This document shows, piece after piece, positions 44,476 to 53,248 of a stretch of DNA of 64,000 nucleotides. The stretch covers positions 80,364 through 144,363 of the forward strand of contig NZ_JAKZKW010000008.1 in the NCBI RefSeq assembly GCF_022808695.1, given 5' to 3'. Positions within the stretch are counted from its first letter, which is position 1, and every line of letters starts with the position of its first letter. A program made the translations under genes and the position numbers. The notes under the pieces were generated by a model. The model did not search any database. It saw nothing but the letters and a program-made list of their open reading frames with translations, and was not told the origin of the DNA. The stretch comes from Fundidesulfovibrio soli (GTDB lineage: Bacteria; Desulfobacterota; Desulfovibrionia; Desulfovibrionales; Desulfovibrionaceae).

Positions 44476-45345
44476 TCAGAGGCGGCGGGCGCGCTCCGGC
44501 TTCAGGGGGAGCGACCCGTCCAGGGCGGCGTCCAGCAGGTCCAGCCCGTGCTGCCTGTCGCGGGGCATGCGCAGCTTGAGCGGCACATGGTTGGAGGCGT
44601 GGTCCGCCAGGAAGAGGCCGCGCCGCATGTCGGTGTGCGCCAGCAGCTCGCGCAGCTCGCGGACCATGCCCGGCCCGTCCGGCAGGGCGAAGCGCCCGGC
44701 CCGCACGTCTTCCCAAAGGGGGGTGCCCGGCACGGGGATCACGCTCAACGAGGCGGCCTGGTCCGGCTCCATGAGGGTCAGGGCGCGGCCCGTGAGCTGC
44801 GCGTGGCGGCGCCAGCCCTCGACGCCGCCCAGGCCGGCCAGCACGGTGACGCAGAGCTTCAGCCCCGCTTCGCGCACCTTCCGGGCCTGGAGCAGCATCT
44901 CATCCAGGGTGGCCTTCTTGTTCATGCGCGCCAGCACTTCGTCGTCGCCCGACTCCAAGCCCATGTACACGGCGGCCAGCCCAAGCTCGCGCAACCTTTC
45001 CAGATCGCCCGGCGTCTTGAGCTTGAGGCCCCGGGCGTTGGCGTAGCTGGACACCCGCGCCACCCAGGGCAGGCGCTGGCGCACCCGCTCCAGGATGCGC
45101 TCCAGCCGGGCCTGGGGCATGGTCAGGGCGTCGCCGCTCAGCAGGAACAGGCGGCGCTGGCGGGTCATGTGCCTGGCGGCGAAGTCGATATCCTCGAAGA
45201 CCTGGGCTTCGTCCTTGATGCGGAAGCGTTCGTCCGGGTAGGCCCCGCAGAAGGCGCACTTGTTGTGGGTGCAGCCCACGGTGGCCTGGAGCAGGATGCT
45301 GTCCGCCTCGCTGGGCGGTCGGATGACGTTGCCTTCGTAATGCAT
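44476..45345 (-). CDS. Radical SAM protein
   Basis: A 289-residue enzyme. The cluster motif is [16 protein letters not shown] (CX4CX2C, the spacing typical of this subfamily). The SAM-binding and barrel features are [36 protein letters not shown] and [11 protein letters not shown]. The substrate is unknown; close relatives are annotated only as radical SAM proteins, loosely similar to HemN/Elp3-type B12-independent members. Cytoplasmic. It is 107 nt upstream of the DUF2092-like gene on the same strand and divergent from the MCP gene. Confidence 0.87.
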   Translation of the reverse strand: MHYEGNVIRPPSEADSILLQATVGCTHNKCAFCGAYPDERFRIKDEAQVFEDIDFAARHMTRQRRLFLLSGDALTMPQARLERILERVRQRLPWVARVSSYANARGLKLKTPGDLERLRELGLAAVYMGLESGDDEVLARMNKKATLDEMLLQARKVREAGLKLCVTVLAGLGGVEGWRRHAQLTGRALTLMEPDQAASLSVIPVPGTPLWEDVRAGRFALPDGPGMVRELRELLAHTDMRRGLFLADHASNHVPLKLRMPRDRQHGLDLLDAALDGSLPLKPERARRL

Positions 45346-45595
45346 GGTTTCCCCCGAAGCACCGATTACATGCCGCCGCCCTGGCCCGCCAGGGGAAAAA
45401 CCAGGGCGGGCTTGGGGCGAGACAGCGGAAATTTGTTTCGTGTTGCAAGCGGGTTGTCGATGGGATACCGGATTTACGTGTCCTCAATTTGTCGTAAACG
45501 CGTTTTCCAGGCCGAAATTTACGGTCATCACGTTTTTTGGGAGGGGGCTGAGGGAAGTACGCATCCACATTCGACTTGTGAAACCGGGGGGGGTC

Positions 45596-47407
45596 ATGAA
45601 GCTGTCCACCAAGCTCGTCTTGTCGTTCTCGGCGATGTTGGCCCTTGTGGCCGTCACCAGCGTCTCGGGAATCGTCGCCATGCGCGCCATCAACGCCAAC
45701 GTGCGCGAAATTTCGGTGAACTGGCTGCCCAGCGTGAAGGTGGTGGGGGCCATGCTGCGCGACGTGCAGGACGTGCGCCGATTCGAATACGTGGAGTTCG
45801 TCTCCGCCACGGACGCCGAGCGGCAGACGGCCCGGAAACGCATCGGGGACATCCTGAAGTCTTTCGAGACGAACAACGCCGCCTACGAGAAGCTGATCTC
45901 CTCCCCGGACGAGAAGAAAATCCACGATGATTTCAAGAAATTATGGGCAGATTACCTCGCGCTGAACAAGAAACAGCAGGATTTGGTCAAGCAGGGGCAG
46001 ACCGAGGAGGCCCGGAAGGTTCTGGTGGAGGACGCCGCGAAAGTGTATCGTCCGGCCATCGATCAGATGCAGAAGTTGATCGACCTGAACGACAAGGGTG
46101 CCGAGAAAGAGGCCGCCGCGGGCCAAGCCAATTACGACCGTGGCCTCATGGTGGCCGTGGCGCTGCTGGCTGCGGCCGCGGGTGCCACGCTCCTGCTGGC
46201 CTTTGTGATCATCCGAAGTGTGACGCGCCAACTCGGGGAGGACCCCGGCTACCTCTACGAGGTGGCCTCCAAGATCGCGGCGGGAGACCTGGAGCTGCGC
46301 TTCAAGGAATCGAAGGTGCAGGGCGGCGTGTACGAAGTTCTGCGCGGCATGGTGGCCACCCTTAAGCAAAAGATCGGAGAAGCCGAAGAGAAGAGCGCCC
46401 AGGCCGCGCGCGAGGCCGAAGCAGCCCGCGTGGCCACGGCCGAAGCCCAGGAGGCCAAGGCCCAGGCCGAGCGGGCCAAGGTCGAGGGGATGCTCCAGGC
46501 GGCGGTCAAGCTGGAGGGCGTGGTGGAGATCGTTTCCAGCGCGTCCGAGGAGCTTTCGGCCCAGGTGGAGCAGTCCAGCCACGGCGCGCAGGATCAGGCC
46601 CAGCGAATCGGAGAGACCGCCACGGCCATGGAGGAGATGAACGCCACCGTGATGGAGGTGGCCCGCAACGCCTCCAGGGCCGCCGAAACCACCGAAAAGG
46701 CCAAGGACCGCGCCGAGTCCGGCTCCAAGGTGGTCAGCCGGGTGGTGGACGGCATCGGCCAGGTGCAGACCCAGGCCCTGGGCATGAAGGAAGACATGTC
46801 CCTGCTGGGCAAGCAGGCGGAAGGCATCGGCCAGGTCATGAACGTGATCTCCGACATCGCCGACCAGACCAACCTGCTGGCCCTGAACGCGGCCATCGAG
46901 GCCGCCCGCGCGGGCGATGCCGGGCGCGGGTTCGCGGTGGTCGCCGACGAGGTGCGCAAGCTGGCCGAAAAGACCATGACCGCCACCAAGGAAGTGGGCG
47001 AGGCCATCCACGGCATCCAGCAGGGTACGCAGAAGAACATCGGCAACGTGGAAACGGCCGTGAAAACCATCAACGAGGCCACCTCCCTGGCCGGCGAGTC
47101 CGGCGAGGCCCTGGCCGAGATCGTGAAGCTTGTGGAGGCCGCGACGGACCAGGTCCGCTCCATCGCCACGGCATCCGAGCAGCAGTCCGCCGCCAGCGAG
47201 GAGATCAACCGCTCCATCGAGGATGTGAGCCGCATCTCCTCCGAAACTTCGGACGCCATGCGGCAGTCCGCCATGGCTGTGTCGGAGCTGGCCAACCAGG
47301 CCGGAGTGCTGCGCGGCCTCATCGAGGACATGAAATCTGAAAGCGGCGGCGCGGGCGGGGCCCTGCCGGCCGGAAAGCCGAAGGCATTGGCCGGACGTAC
47401 TTACTAG
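45596..47407 (+). CDS. Methyl-accepting chemotaxis protein
   Basis: A 603-residue chemoreceptor. Helix one ([20 protein letters not shown]), a periplasmic four-helix-bundle ligand domain (about 35-180), helix two (about 185-210), a HAMP-like linker and a long cytoplasmic coiled coil. The signalling tip is [41 protein letters not shown]. There is no C-terminal CheR-tethering pentapeptide; it ends KALAGRTY. Followed after 12 nt by cheW, so receptor and adaptor are made together. Ligand unknown. Confidence 0.93.
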   Translation: MKLSTKLVLSFSAMLALVAVTSVSGIVAMRAINANVREISVNWLPSVKVVGAMLRDVQDVRRFEYVEFVSATDAERQTARKRIGDILKSFETNNAAYEKLISSPDEKKIHDDFKKLWADYLALNKKQQDLVKQGQTEEARKVLVEDAAKVYRPAIDQMQKLIDLNDKGAEKEAAAGQANYDRGLMVAVALLAAAAGATLLLAFVIIRSVTRQLGEDPGYLYEVASKIAAGDLELRFKESKVQGGVYEVLRGMVATLKQKIGEAEEKSAQAAREAEAARVATAEAQEAKAQAERAKVEGMLQAAVKLEGVVEIVSSASEELSAQVEQSSHGAQDQAQRIGETATAMEEMNATVMEVARNASRAAETTEKAKDRAESGSKVVSRVVDGIGQVQTQALGMKEDMSLLGKQAEGIGQVMNVISDIADQTNLLALNAAIEAARAGDAGRGFAVVADEVRKLAEKTMTATKEVGEAIHGIQQGTQKNIGNVETAVKTINEATSLAGESGEALAEIVKLVEAATDQVRSIATASEQQSAASEEINRSIEDVSRISSETSDAMRQSAMAVSELANQAGVLRGLIEDMKSESGGAGGALPAGKPKALAGRTY

Positions 47408-47419
47408 AAGGGGGAATCG

Positions 47420-47896
47420 ATGGCTGAAGAACACCAAAGGAACGACGGGACGCTCCTGCAGCTGGTCACCTTCAACATTTCCCAGGAAGAATTCGGGGTG
47501 GACATCCTCAAGGTGCAGGAGATCATCCGCATCATGGAGATCACCAAGGTGCCCCGGGCGCCCGAATTCGTCGAGGGAGTGATCAATCTGCGCGGCAAGG
47601 TGATCCCGATCATCGACCTGCGCAAACGCTTCGGAATGGCTTCGCGCGGGCACGACAGCCAGACCCGCATCATCGTCATCGAGATCAATCAGATGATCGT
47701 GGGCTTCGTGGTGGACTCGGTCTCCGAGGTGCTGCGCATACCCGCCAGCACGGTGGAGCCGCCGCCGTCCATCATGTCCGGCATCGAGTCGGAGTACATC
47801 AGCGGCGTGGGCAAGCTGGAGGACCGGCTGCTCATCCTCATCGACCTGGACAAGCTGCTCTCCTCCGAGGAGCAGGGCGTGCTGGGCACCGTCTAG
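47420..47896 (+). CDS. cheW: Chemotaxis adaptor CheW
   Basis: A 158-residue CheW-domain protein that links chemoreceptors to CheA. Family text: QLVTFNISQEEFGVDILKVQEI, PEFVEGVINLRGKVIPIIDLRKRFG, VGFVVDSVSEVLRI and GVGKLEDRLLILIDLDKLL. It begins 12 nt after the MCP stop. No cheA, cheY or cheB is nearby, so this receptor-adaptor pair plugs into a system encoded elsewhere. A strong terminator follows. Confidence 0.94.
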   Translation: MAEEHQRNDGTLLQLVTFNISQEEFGVDILKVQEIIRIMEITKVPRAPEFVEGVINLRGKVIPIIDLRKRFGMASRGHDSQTRIIVIEINQMIVGFVVDSVSEVLRIPASTVEPPPSIMSGIESEYISGVGKLEDRLLILIDLDKLLSSEEQGVLGTV

Positions 47897-47919
47897 CGGT
47901 CCCGGTTTCCAACGGCATC

Positions 47920-47956
47920 AAAAAGGCCGGGGAGCGAACAGCTCCCCGGCCTTTTT
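47920..47956. terminator. Bidirectional rho-independent terminator
   Basis: AAAAAGGCCGGGGAGC (47920-47935) pairs perfectly with GCTCCCCGGCCTTTTT (47941-47956) across a 5-nt loop. With A and T runs on both sides it can end cheW on the plus strand and the convergent lipid-transport operon on the minus strand. Confidence 0.92.
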
Positions 47957-48002
47957 GCGTTTGGAAAATGGGCCCGCTCCAAACGCGAAGCGGGATGGGA
48001 GT

Positions 48003-48036
48003 GCAGAGGGTCGAAGACCCTTTGCCCGCCGGAGGC
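48003..48036 (+). repeat. Interspersed palindromic repeat, copy R1f
   Basis: GCAGAGGGTC (48003-48012), loop GAA, GACCCTTTGC (48016-48025), then CCGCCGGAGGC (48026-48036). Located between the terminator at 47920 and the end of the lipoprotein gene. Confidence 0.7.
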
Positions 48037-48077
48037 ATCTTCAAGACCCGGCGGGCGCGGGCGCTCAGCGCCCCGGG

Positions 48078-48689
48078 CTACTTCTTCTTGAGCCCGGCGA
48101 AGGCCTGGGCGATCTCCTGCGAGAGCCGGTTGACGAGCCTGCTCTGCGCGGCGGCCAGGGCGTCGTAGCCCGGCCCGGCGACGGATTCCTGCAGGGTGGA
48201 GGACTTCCAGACCAGCAGCTCGCCGCGGGAATCCAGGATGGACCAGCTGGCCCGCAGCTGGGCCGACTGCCCGGGCGCGCCGTCGAAGCGCAGCACCTGC
48301 AGGGCCACCTGGTAGTCCGGGCGCACGCCCACGGGCCAGGGGTGCAGCACCAGGGGGCTGGCGCAGAGCGAGCCTTCCAGGTTCTCCAGCAGCACGCGCT
48401 TGAAGTTCTCCTGCAGGGGCTCCACCCACTGCTCGAAGTCGGCCACGTGCATCTGGTTGCCGCCCTGGCGCACCACCACCTGGGAGCGGTCCAGGTAGGC
48501 GGGGAAGTCCACGGGGCCGACGCCCAGCGAGAAGCACGGCGCTCTTGCGGGCGCGGCTTCCCGCTCCGGGGCGGTCTGCCCGGTGCTCAGGGAATAAAAG
48601 TGCGTGGGCGCGCTCTTGCCGCAGCCGGCGAGCAGAAAGGCGGCCAGGCAGAGCGGCAGGAGCTGTGCGATGCGGTGCTGTGCGTTCAT
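48078..48689 (-). CDS. ABC-type transport auxiliary lipoprotein (PqiC/DUF330)
   Basis: A 203-residue lipoprotein. The signal LLPLCLAAFLLAGCGKS has a lipobox (LAGC). The domain (about 30-200) has the PqiC/YmbA layout: FYSLSTG near the N-terminus, SLGVGPVDFPAYLDRSQVVVR, and LLVWKSSTLQESVAGPGYDALAAAQSRLVNRLSQEIA at the end. In this family it is an outer-membrane partner of MCE-type lipid transporters. Last gene of the operon, 6 nt after the MlaD-like gene. Confidence 0.83.
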   Translation of the reverse strand: MNAQHRIAQLLPLCLAAFLLAGCGKSAPTHFYSLSTGQTAPEREAAPARAPCFSLGVGPVDFPAYLDRSQVVVRQGGNQMHVADFEQWVEPLQENFKRVLLENLEGSLCASPLVLHPWPVGVRPDYQVALQVLRFDGAPGQSAQLRASWSILDSRGELLVWKSSTLQESVAGPGYDALAAAQSRLVNRLSQEIAQAFAGLKKK

Positions 48690-48695
48690 ATCCGG

Positions 48696-49697
48696 TTATC
48701 TCCTGGGGCCGCCCTTGCCTTGCAAGAGCGCTTCGGGATGGCGTTCGAGGGTGTCGGCCAGGGCGCGGATGGATTTGGCCGCGGCCGCGATTTCGGTCAG
48801 CGCCTTGTTCAGGTCCGTGACGGTGGGCGAATCCTGGTTGACCACCCGCTGGATGCTCACGGTGGCGGCGCGGGCCTCCTTGAGGGTGGCGTTGAAGTTC
48901 TCGATGGTCTTGTCCGCGGCGTTCGAGAGGTTGTCGGAGCGGCGGTCCAGGTTCTGGGCCAGGGTCGCGTAGTTCTTGACCGCATCCTCCATGCTCTTGG
49001 CCAGGGGGTCGATGCGGGCCTGGAGATCGTTCATCATCTTGGTGGCCTGGTCCAGGGCGGTGTTGATGCTGGCGGGGATCATCCCGGTCTGGGGCGAGTT
49101 CACCAGCCGCTCGACGCCCGCCACGGCGGCCATCAGCTTGTCCACAAGCTCGGTGAGCGGCAGGGAGCGCAGCGTGTTGGAGAACTGCTCGAAGGCCGAG
49201 GGCACGGTGGGTATCTCCGGCTCGCCCTCCTTGCCTTTGAGGTTCGCCGGGGACTCGGGCATGAAGTCCAGGGAGACGGCCAGCTGCCCGGTGACGAAGC
49301 TCTGGGTGACCAGCTGGGCGCGCAGCCCGATCTCGATGAGCCGCTGCAGAAGCTGGCTGATGTTCTCGCCTGTGACTGAGAGCAGGGTGGCGTTCTTCGG
49401 CGCGCTCCGGAAGCTGATCTTGCCGCTTTCGAGCTCGATGTGCACCGGGATGGTGAAGCGCAGGGTGCCCGCGTCGGCCTGCACGCCGATGCCCGTGACC
49501 GTGCCCACGGGCACGCCCCGGAAGACCACCGGGGAGCCGATGGAGAGCCCGCTCACGGAGTTGTCGAAATAGAGGACGAACTTGTGTTTCTTGGTCAGAA
49601 ACATGCCCGAGCCGAAGGCGGCCACGGCCAGCACCGCCAGGACCAGGGCTCCCAGCACGAACAGGCCGATCATGCTCTTGTTGACTTTGGTGCTCAC
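48696..49697 (-). CDS. MlaD/PqiB-like MCE protein
   Basis: A 333-residue membrane-anchored periplasmic protein. An N-terminal helix (SMIGLFVLGALVLAVLAVAAF) is followed by one MCE domain (about 37-120: FDNSVSGLSIGSPVVFRGVPVGTVTGI). The long helical tail (about 160-320) is likely to form a tunnel. MCE hexamers carry phospholipids between membranes. The start is a GTG at 49697. Third gene of the MlaE-MlaF-MlaD-PqiC type operon. Confidence 0.88.
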   Translation of the reverse strand: MSTKVNKSMIGLFVLGALVLAVLAVAAFGSGMFLTKKHKFVLYFDNSVSGLSIGSPVVFRGVPVGTVTGIGVQADAGTLRFTIPVHIELESGKISFRSAPKNATLLSVTGENISQLLQRLIEIGLRAQLVTQSFVTGQLAVSLDFMPESPANLKGKEGEPEIPTVPSAFEQFSNTLRSLPLTELVDKLMAAVAGVERLVNSPQTGMIPASINTALDQATKMMNDLQARIDPLAKSMEDAVKNYATLAQNLDRRSDNLSNAADKTIENFNATLKEARAATVSIQRVVNQDSPTVTDLNKALTEIAAAAKSIRALADTLERHPEALLQGKGGPRR

Positions 49698-49730
49698 GCG
49701 GACGCTTCCTTCTGGCCGTGGGCCGGGCGT

Positions 49731-50498
49731 CTATTCCTTGCCCCTGGTGAGGAAGCGCCTCAGCAGGGGGTCGGTGGTGGTTTCCAGCAGGGTGGTGGGG
49801 TTGCCGCTGGCCGTCATGGTGCGGGTCTCCACGTCCAGGTAGACCGAGTTGCTGCCGATGTCGAAGATGCTGGCCAACTCGTGGGTGACCACCACGAAGG
49901 TGGCCTTGAGGCTGTCGCGCAGCTCCAGGATCAGCTCATCGAGCAGATGGGCGCTCACCGGGTCCAGCCCGGCGGAGGGCTCGTCGAAGAAAAGGATGTC
50001 CGGGTCCAGGGCCATGGCCCGGGCCAGGCCCGCGCGCTTGCACATGCCGCCGCTGATCTCGGAGGGGTAGAAGTCCTCGAAGCCGGAGAGCCCCACCAGG
50101 GCCAGCTTGAGCGAGGCCAGCTCGCGGATGTCCTTGGCGGGCAGCGAGGTGTACTGCTGCAGCGGCAGGGAGATGTTCTCGGCCAGGGTCATGGAGCTGA
50201 ACAAGGCCCCGCTCTGGAAGAGCACGCCGGTGCGCCGCAGGATGGCGGAGCGTTTCTCGTCGTCCACGTCCCACAGGCTGCCCTGGCGGTAGGTCACGGA
50301 GCCTAGGGCGGGCTCCTTGAGCCCCACCAGCACGCGCAGCAGCGTGCTCTTGCCGCAGCCGCTGCCGCCCATGATGATGAAGATGTCGCCCTGCTTCACG
50401 GTGAAGTTGAGGTCGCGCATGATGACGAAGTCGCCGTAGGCGACGGTCAGGTTGCTGACCTGGATGCGCGGTTCGGCGGTGCTGGAGTCTGCTTGCAT
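49731..50498 (-). CDS. MlaF-like ABC transporter ATPase
   Basis: A 255-residue ATPase. Walker A GGSGCGKST, Q-loop LFQSGALFSSMT, signature SEISGGMCKRAGLARAMA, Walker B DILFFDEPSAGLDP and H-loop VVTHEL are all intact. The SGGM(C/R)KR signature and the Q-loop text are characteristic of MlaF-type lipid transporters. Starts 3 nt after the permease stop. It energises lipid transport through the STAS-MlaE permease. Confidence 0.92.
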   Translation of the reverse strand: MQADSSTAEPRIQVSNLTVAYGDFVIMRDLNFTVKQGDIFIIMGGSGCGKSTLLRVLVGLKEPALGSVTYRQGSLWDVDDEKRSAILRRTGVLFQSGALFSSMTLAENISLPLQQYTSLPAKDIRELASLKLALVGLSGFEDFYPSEISGGMCKRAGLARAMALDPDILFFDEPSAGLDPVSAHLLDELILELRDSLKATFVVVTHELASIFDIGSNSVYLDVETRTMTASGNPTTLLETTTDPLLRRFLTRGKE

Positions 50499-50501
50499 GG
50501 C

Positions 50502-51662
50502 CTAGAATCCCAGTATTTCGCAGAGCACGGTCAGCACGGCCGTGGCGATGATGATGCTCATGATGCTCGTGACCACCGCCGAGGTGGTGGCCTGGCCCAC
50601 GCCCAGGGCGCTGCGCCCGCAGCGCATGCCCCGGTAGCACCCGGCCAGGGCGATGAGCACGCCGAACACGGTGCTGTGCGTGAGCCCGATCCAGAAGTTG
50701 GCCAGCGGCACGGACTGCCAGGTGGTGGTGAGGTATTGCAAAGGGTTGATGTCCAGCATGACCACGCCCACGATGAACCCGCCCAGCACGCCCATGAGGT
50801 CGGCGTAGACGCACAGCAGCGGCATCATGAGCACCAGGGCCAGCATGCGCGGCAGCACCAGGAACTCCGTGGGGGAGAAGCCGAAGGTGCGCAGGGCGTC
50901 GATCTCCTCGTTGACCTGCATGGTGCCGAGTTCGGCGGCGAAGGCCGCGCCGGTGCGGCCCGCCATGATGATGCCGGTCATGATGGCGCCCATGACCCGG
51001 ACCATGGCGATGCCCACGATGGTGGAGACGTAGATCTGCGCCCCGAACTGGCGCAGCTGGATGGCGCCCACGAAGGCCAGGATCAGCCCCACGAGCAGGC
51101 TGATGAGCGAGACGATGGGCAGCGCGTCCAGCCCGCTCTGCTTGATGAGCGAGAGCAGCTCCGAGCGCTGGAACACGGCCCTGCCCCGGACCAGGTTCAG
51201 GCAGGCCAGGGTGACGTCGCCCAGGAATTCGGTCAGGCCCTCGAAGCCGTCGCGCACCGAGAGGGCCAGGCCGCCCATGCGCTCCAGGAAGGGCTCGCTC
51301 ACGGCGTGGCGCGCCGCGCCCTTGCGCTCGGGCACCTTGGCCGCCAGGTCCAGCAGGGCGGCCACGCCCTCGGGCAGGCCGGAGAGGTCCGCCTGGACGC
51401 CCGCGGCGGCCGCCTTGGCGAGCACGGCGCGCAGGGCGCTCATAAGCGAGCTGTCCCACCCGGTGACGCCGGAGGATTCGAAGGTGAGCCGCGCGGGGCG
51501 GGGAACGGCCTCCAGGGCTCGCAGCAGCGCCGCCGGGGAGGTGTCGGGCGCTGGAGCCGGGGATGTGATGAGCCACGGCCCGGAAAGGGTGGCCAGCAAA
51601 ACTCCGGCGGAGGCGCTCACCCGGCAGGAAGGCGCCGGGCTGTTGGTATCTGGACGCTGCAT
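50502..51662 (-). CDS. MlaE-like permease with N-terminal STAS domain
   Basis: A 386-residue protein. The N-terminal STAS-like domain (about 20-115, with LTFESSGVTGWDSSLMSALRAVLAKA) is fused to an MlaE permease (about 125-385). The permease has IVSLISLLVGLILAFVGAIQLRQFGA, MTGIIMAGRTGAAFAAELGTM and EIDALRTFGFSPTEFLVLPR. In E. coli the STAS protein MlaB is separate and regulates MlaF; here it is fused to the permease. First gene of the four-gene lipid-transport operon. No MlaC-type carrier is present. Confidence 0.88.
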   Translation of the reverse strand: MQRPDTNSPAPSCRVSASAGVLLATLSGPWLITSPAPAPDTSPAALLRALEAVPRPARLTFESSGVTGWDSSLMSALRAVLAKAAAAGVQADLSGLPEGVAALLDLAAKVPERKGAARHAVSEPFLERMGGLALSVRDGFEGLTEFLGDVTLACLNLVRGRAVFQRSELLSLIKQSGLDALPIVSLISLLVGLILAFVGAIQLRQFGAQIYVSTIVGIAMVRVMGAIMTGIIMAGRTGAAFAAELGTMQVNEEIDALRTFGFSPTEFLVLPRMLALVLMMPLLCVYADLMGVLGGFIVGVVMLDINPLQYLTTTWQSVPLANFWIGLTHSTVFGVLIALAGCYRGMRCGRSALGVGQATTSAVVTSIMSIIIATAVLTVLCEILGF

Positions 51663-51796
51663 GTGTGTGGTTCCTGGAAGATCAGCGGCACTGTGGCAAA
51701 AGAGGCTCCAAAGATCAACGGCGCATCCCTTTTTTGGCTCTGCCTGCGCCTGGAATCACGGCGGTCTTTACGCCAGGGGGCGCTTGGCTTAGGCAG

Positions 51797-51834
51797 TCCC
51801 TTCCGGCGCGCTCGGGCGCCCCGGCAAGGGAGGG
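51797..51834 (+). promoter_or_regulatory. Hairpin overlapping the ribosome site of the DMT gene
   Basis: TCCCTT-C-CGG...CCGG-C-AAGGGA (51797-51831) is an inverted repeat. Its right arm includes the start of the ribosome site GGGAGGG (51828-51834) of the gene starting at 51840. Folding of the leader would mask translation initiation. Confidence 0.4.
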
Positions 51835-51839
51835 ACCGA

Positions 51840-52736
51840 ATGGACCGCACCGCCTTGGGGCGCTGGCTGCCCGCCGCTTCGCTGACGCTGGCCATGATCC
51901 TGTGGGGCAGCTCCTTCATCGCGCTGAAGATCGCCTTCGCGGGGCTGCCGCCGTTCTTCGTCATGTTCGCGCGCATGGCCGTGGCCACGGCCTTCCTTGC
52001 CTGCTTCTACACGCGCTTCCGCAACGTGCGCTACCACAAGGGCGACTGGAAGCTGATCCTGCTCATGGCGGGGTTTGAGCCCTGCCTCTACTTCGTGTTC
52101 GAGGCCACGGCCCTGCTGAACACCTCGGCCTCGCAGGCGGGCATGGTCATGGCCACGCTGCCGCTCATCGCGGCGGTGGCGGCGCGGCTCATCCTCAAGG
52201 AGCGCCTGCACGGGCGGGGCCTGGCCGGTTTCGCCGTGGCCATCGGCGGGGTCGTGGCCCTGACCGTCAGCGGCAGCCCCAGCGAGCACGCCCCGCACCC
52301 CGTTCTGGGCAACTTCCTGGAGTTTTTGGCCATCTGCTGCGCCTCGGGCTACTTCATCGTGCTCAAGCGCCTGCTGGACCGCTACAATCCCTGGTTCCTG
52401 ACCTCCATGCAGGCCGTGGTGGGCATGGTCTTCTTCGCGCCCGCGCTCCTGCTGCCATCGGGCCGCCCCGGGCCGGACGTGGGCGCGGCGCCCATCCTGG
52501 CCACCGTCTACCTGGGCCTGGCCGTGACCCTGGGGGCCTACGGCTGCTACAACTACGGGGTCAGCCGCATCCCCGTGAGCAGGGCCTCGGCCTACATCAA
52601 CCTGATACCGGTGATCACCCTGGTCATGGCCTGGCTGTTCCTGGGGGAGAGGCTCTCCCTGGCCGAATACCTGGCTTCGGGGATCGTGGTGGCCGGGGTG
52701 GCTCTCAGCCAGACCGGGAACAGGCAGGAGGCCTGA
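51840..52736 (+). CDS. EamA/DMT-superfamily transporter
   Basis: A 298-residue membrane protein with ten helices in two EamA repeats. The first is AMILWGSSFIALKIAFAGLPPFFVMFARM. The second ends with RASAYINLIPVITLVMAWLFLGERLSLAEYLASG. It is only distantly similar to the transporter at 25457. Substrate unknown; relatives export small metabolites. GGGAGGG is five nt before the ATG and lies partly in a hairpin. Divergent from the MlaE-type operon (178-nt gap). Confidence 0.88.
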   Translation: MDRTALGRWLPAASLTLAMILWGSSFIALKIAFAGLPPFFVMFARMAVATAFLACFYTRFRNVRYHKGDWKLILLMAGFEPCLYFVFEATALLNTSASQAGMVMATLPLIAAVAARLILKERLHGRGLAGFAVAIGGVVALTVSGSPSEHAPHPVLGNFLEFLAICCASGYFIVLKRLLDRYNPWFLTSMQAVVGMVFFAPALLLPSGRPGPDVGAAPILATVYLGLAVTLGAYGCYNYGVSRIPVSRASAYINLIPVITLVMAWLFLGERLSLAEYLASGIVVAGVALSQTGNRQEA

Positions 52737-52777
52737 GCTCTCGGGCCTTGGGGCGGGGCGGGAGAGACGGGGGCTGG

Positions 52778-53032
52778 CTAGGGCCGGGCGCGGCGATTCT
52801 TGCGGGCCAGGTAGAGCGCGGCGGCGCCGATCACGAGCAGGACGGCCCAGGGGTGCTGGAAGCTCATGGGCAGGCCGATGCCCGCTACGGCAAGGGGAAG
52901 GGCCTGGCCGAAGAAGGCGTCATTGCTCATGGGCCCCGCCGGGGCGCAGGGATGGGGCAGCGCGCCGCCGAGGTGGACCTCCACGATGTAGAGCAGCAGA
53001 AAGCACACGGACAGGATGAGGATCAAAGCCAT
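52778..53032 (-). CDS. Small membrane protein, unknown function
   Basis: An 84-residue protein with two hydrophobic helices (ALILILSVCFLLLYIVEVHL and PWAVLLVIGAAALYLA) joined by a loop rich in Gly and Pro (GGALPHPCAPAGPMS). The C-terminus is basic (RKNRRARP). The ATG at 53032 follows GAGAGGCG. I do not recognise it. Convergent with the DMT transporter gene and divergent from the GGDEF-like gene. Confidence 0.6.
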   Translation of the reverse strand: MALILILSVCFLLLYIVEVHLGGALPHPCAPAGPMSNDAFFGQALPLAVAGIGLPMSFQHPWAVLLVIGAAALYLARKNRRARP

Positions 53033-53248
53033 GATGCGCCTCTCGGGCAAGACCGGATGACGCCCCCTTACCCCCGCCGCGCGGGAGGGCCAACCAGGGC
53101 ACCGATAGAACTGTTTTCGTGACCTTCGTTTTTTGCGCAATCCGCCGTGCCGCTCTTGTTCCGGGCCCGGGGCGGTGCTAAGGCTCGCTTATATGGCCCC
53201 TGCCGTCGCAATAGCCGGGGCGCAAACAGACGATCCCGGGAGGGACGA

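Noticed and set aside
45495..45518. TAAA...GCCGAAAT upstream of the MCP gene, like a flagellar sigma28 promoter
   Set aside because: The two boxes are 12 nt apart, three short of the usual spacing, and the second box deviates from GCCGATAA.
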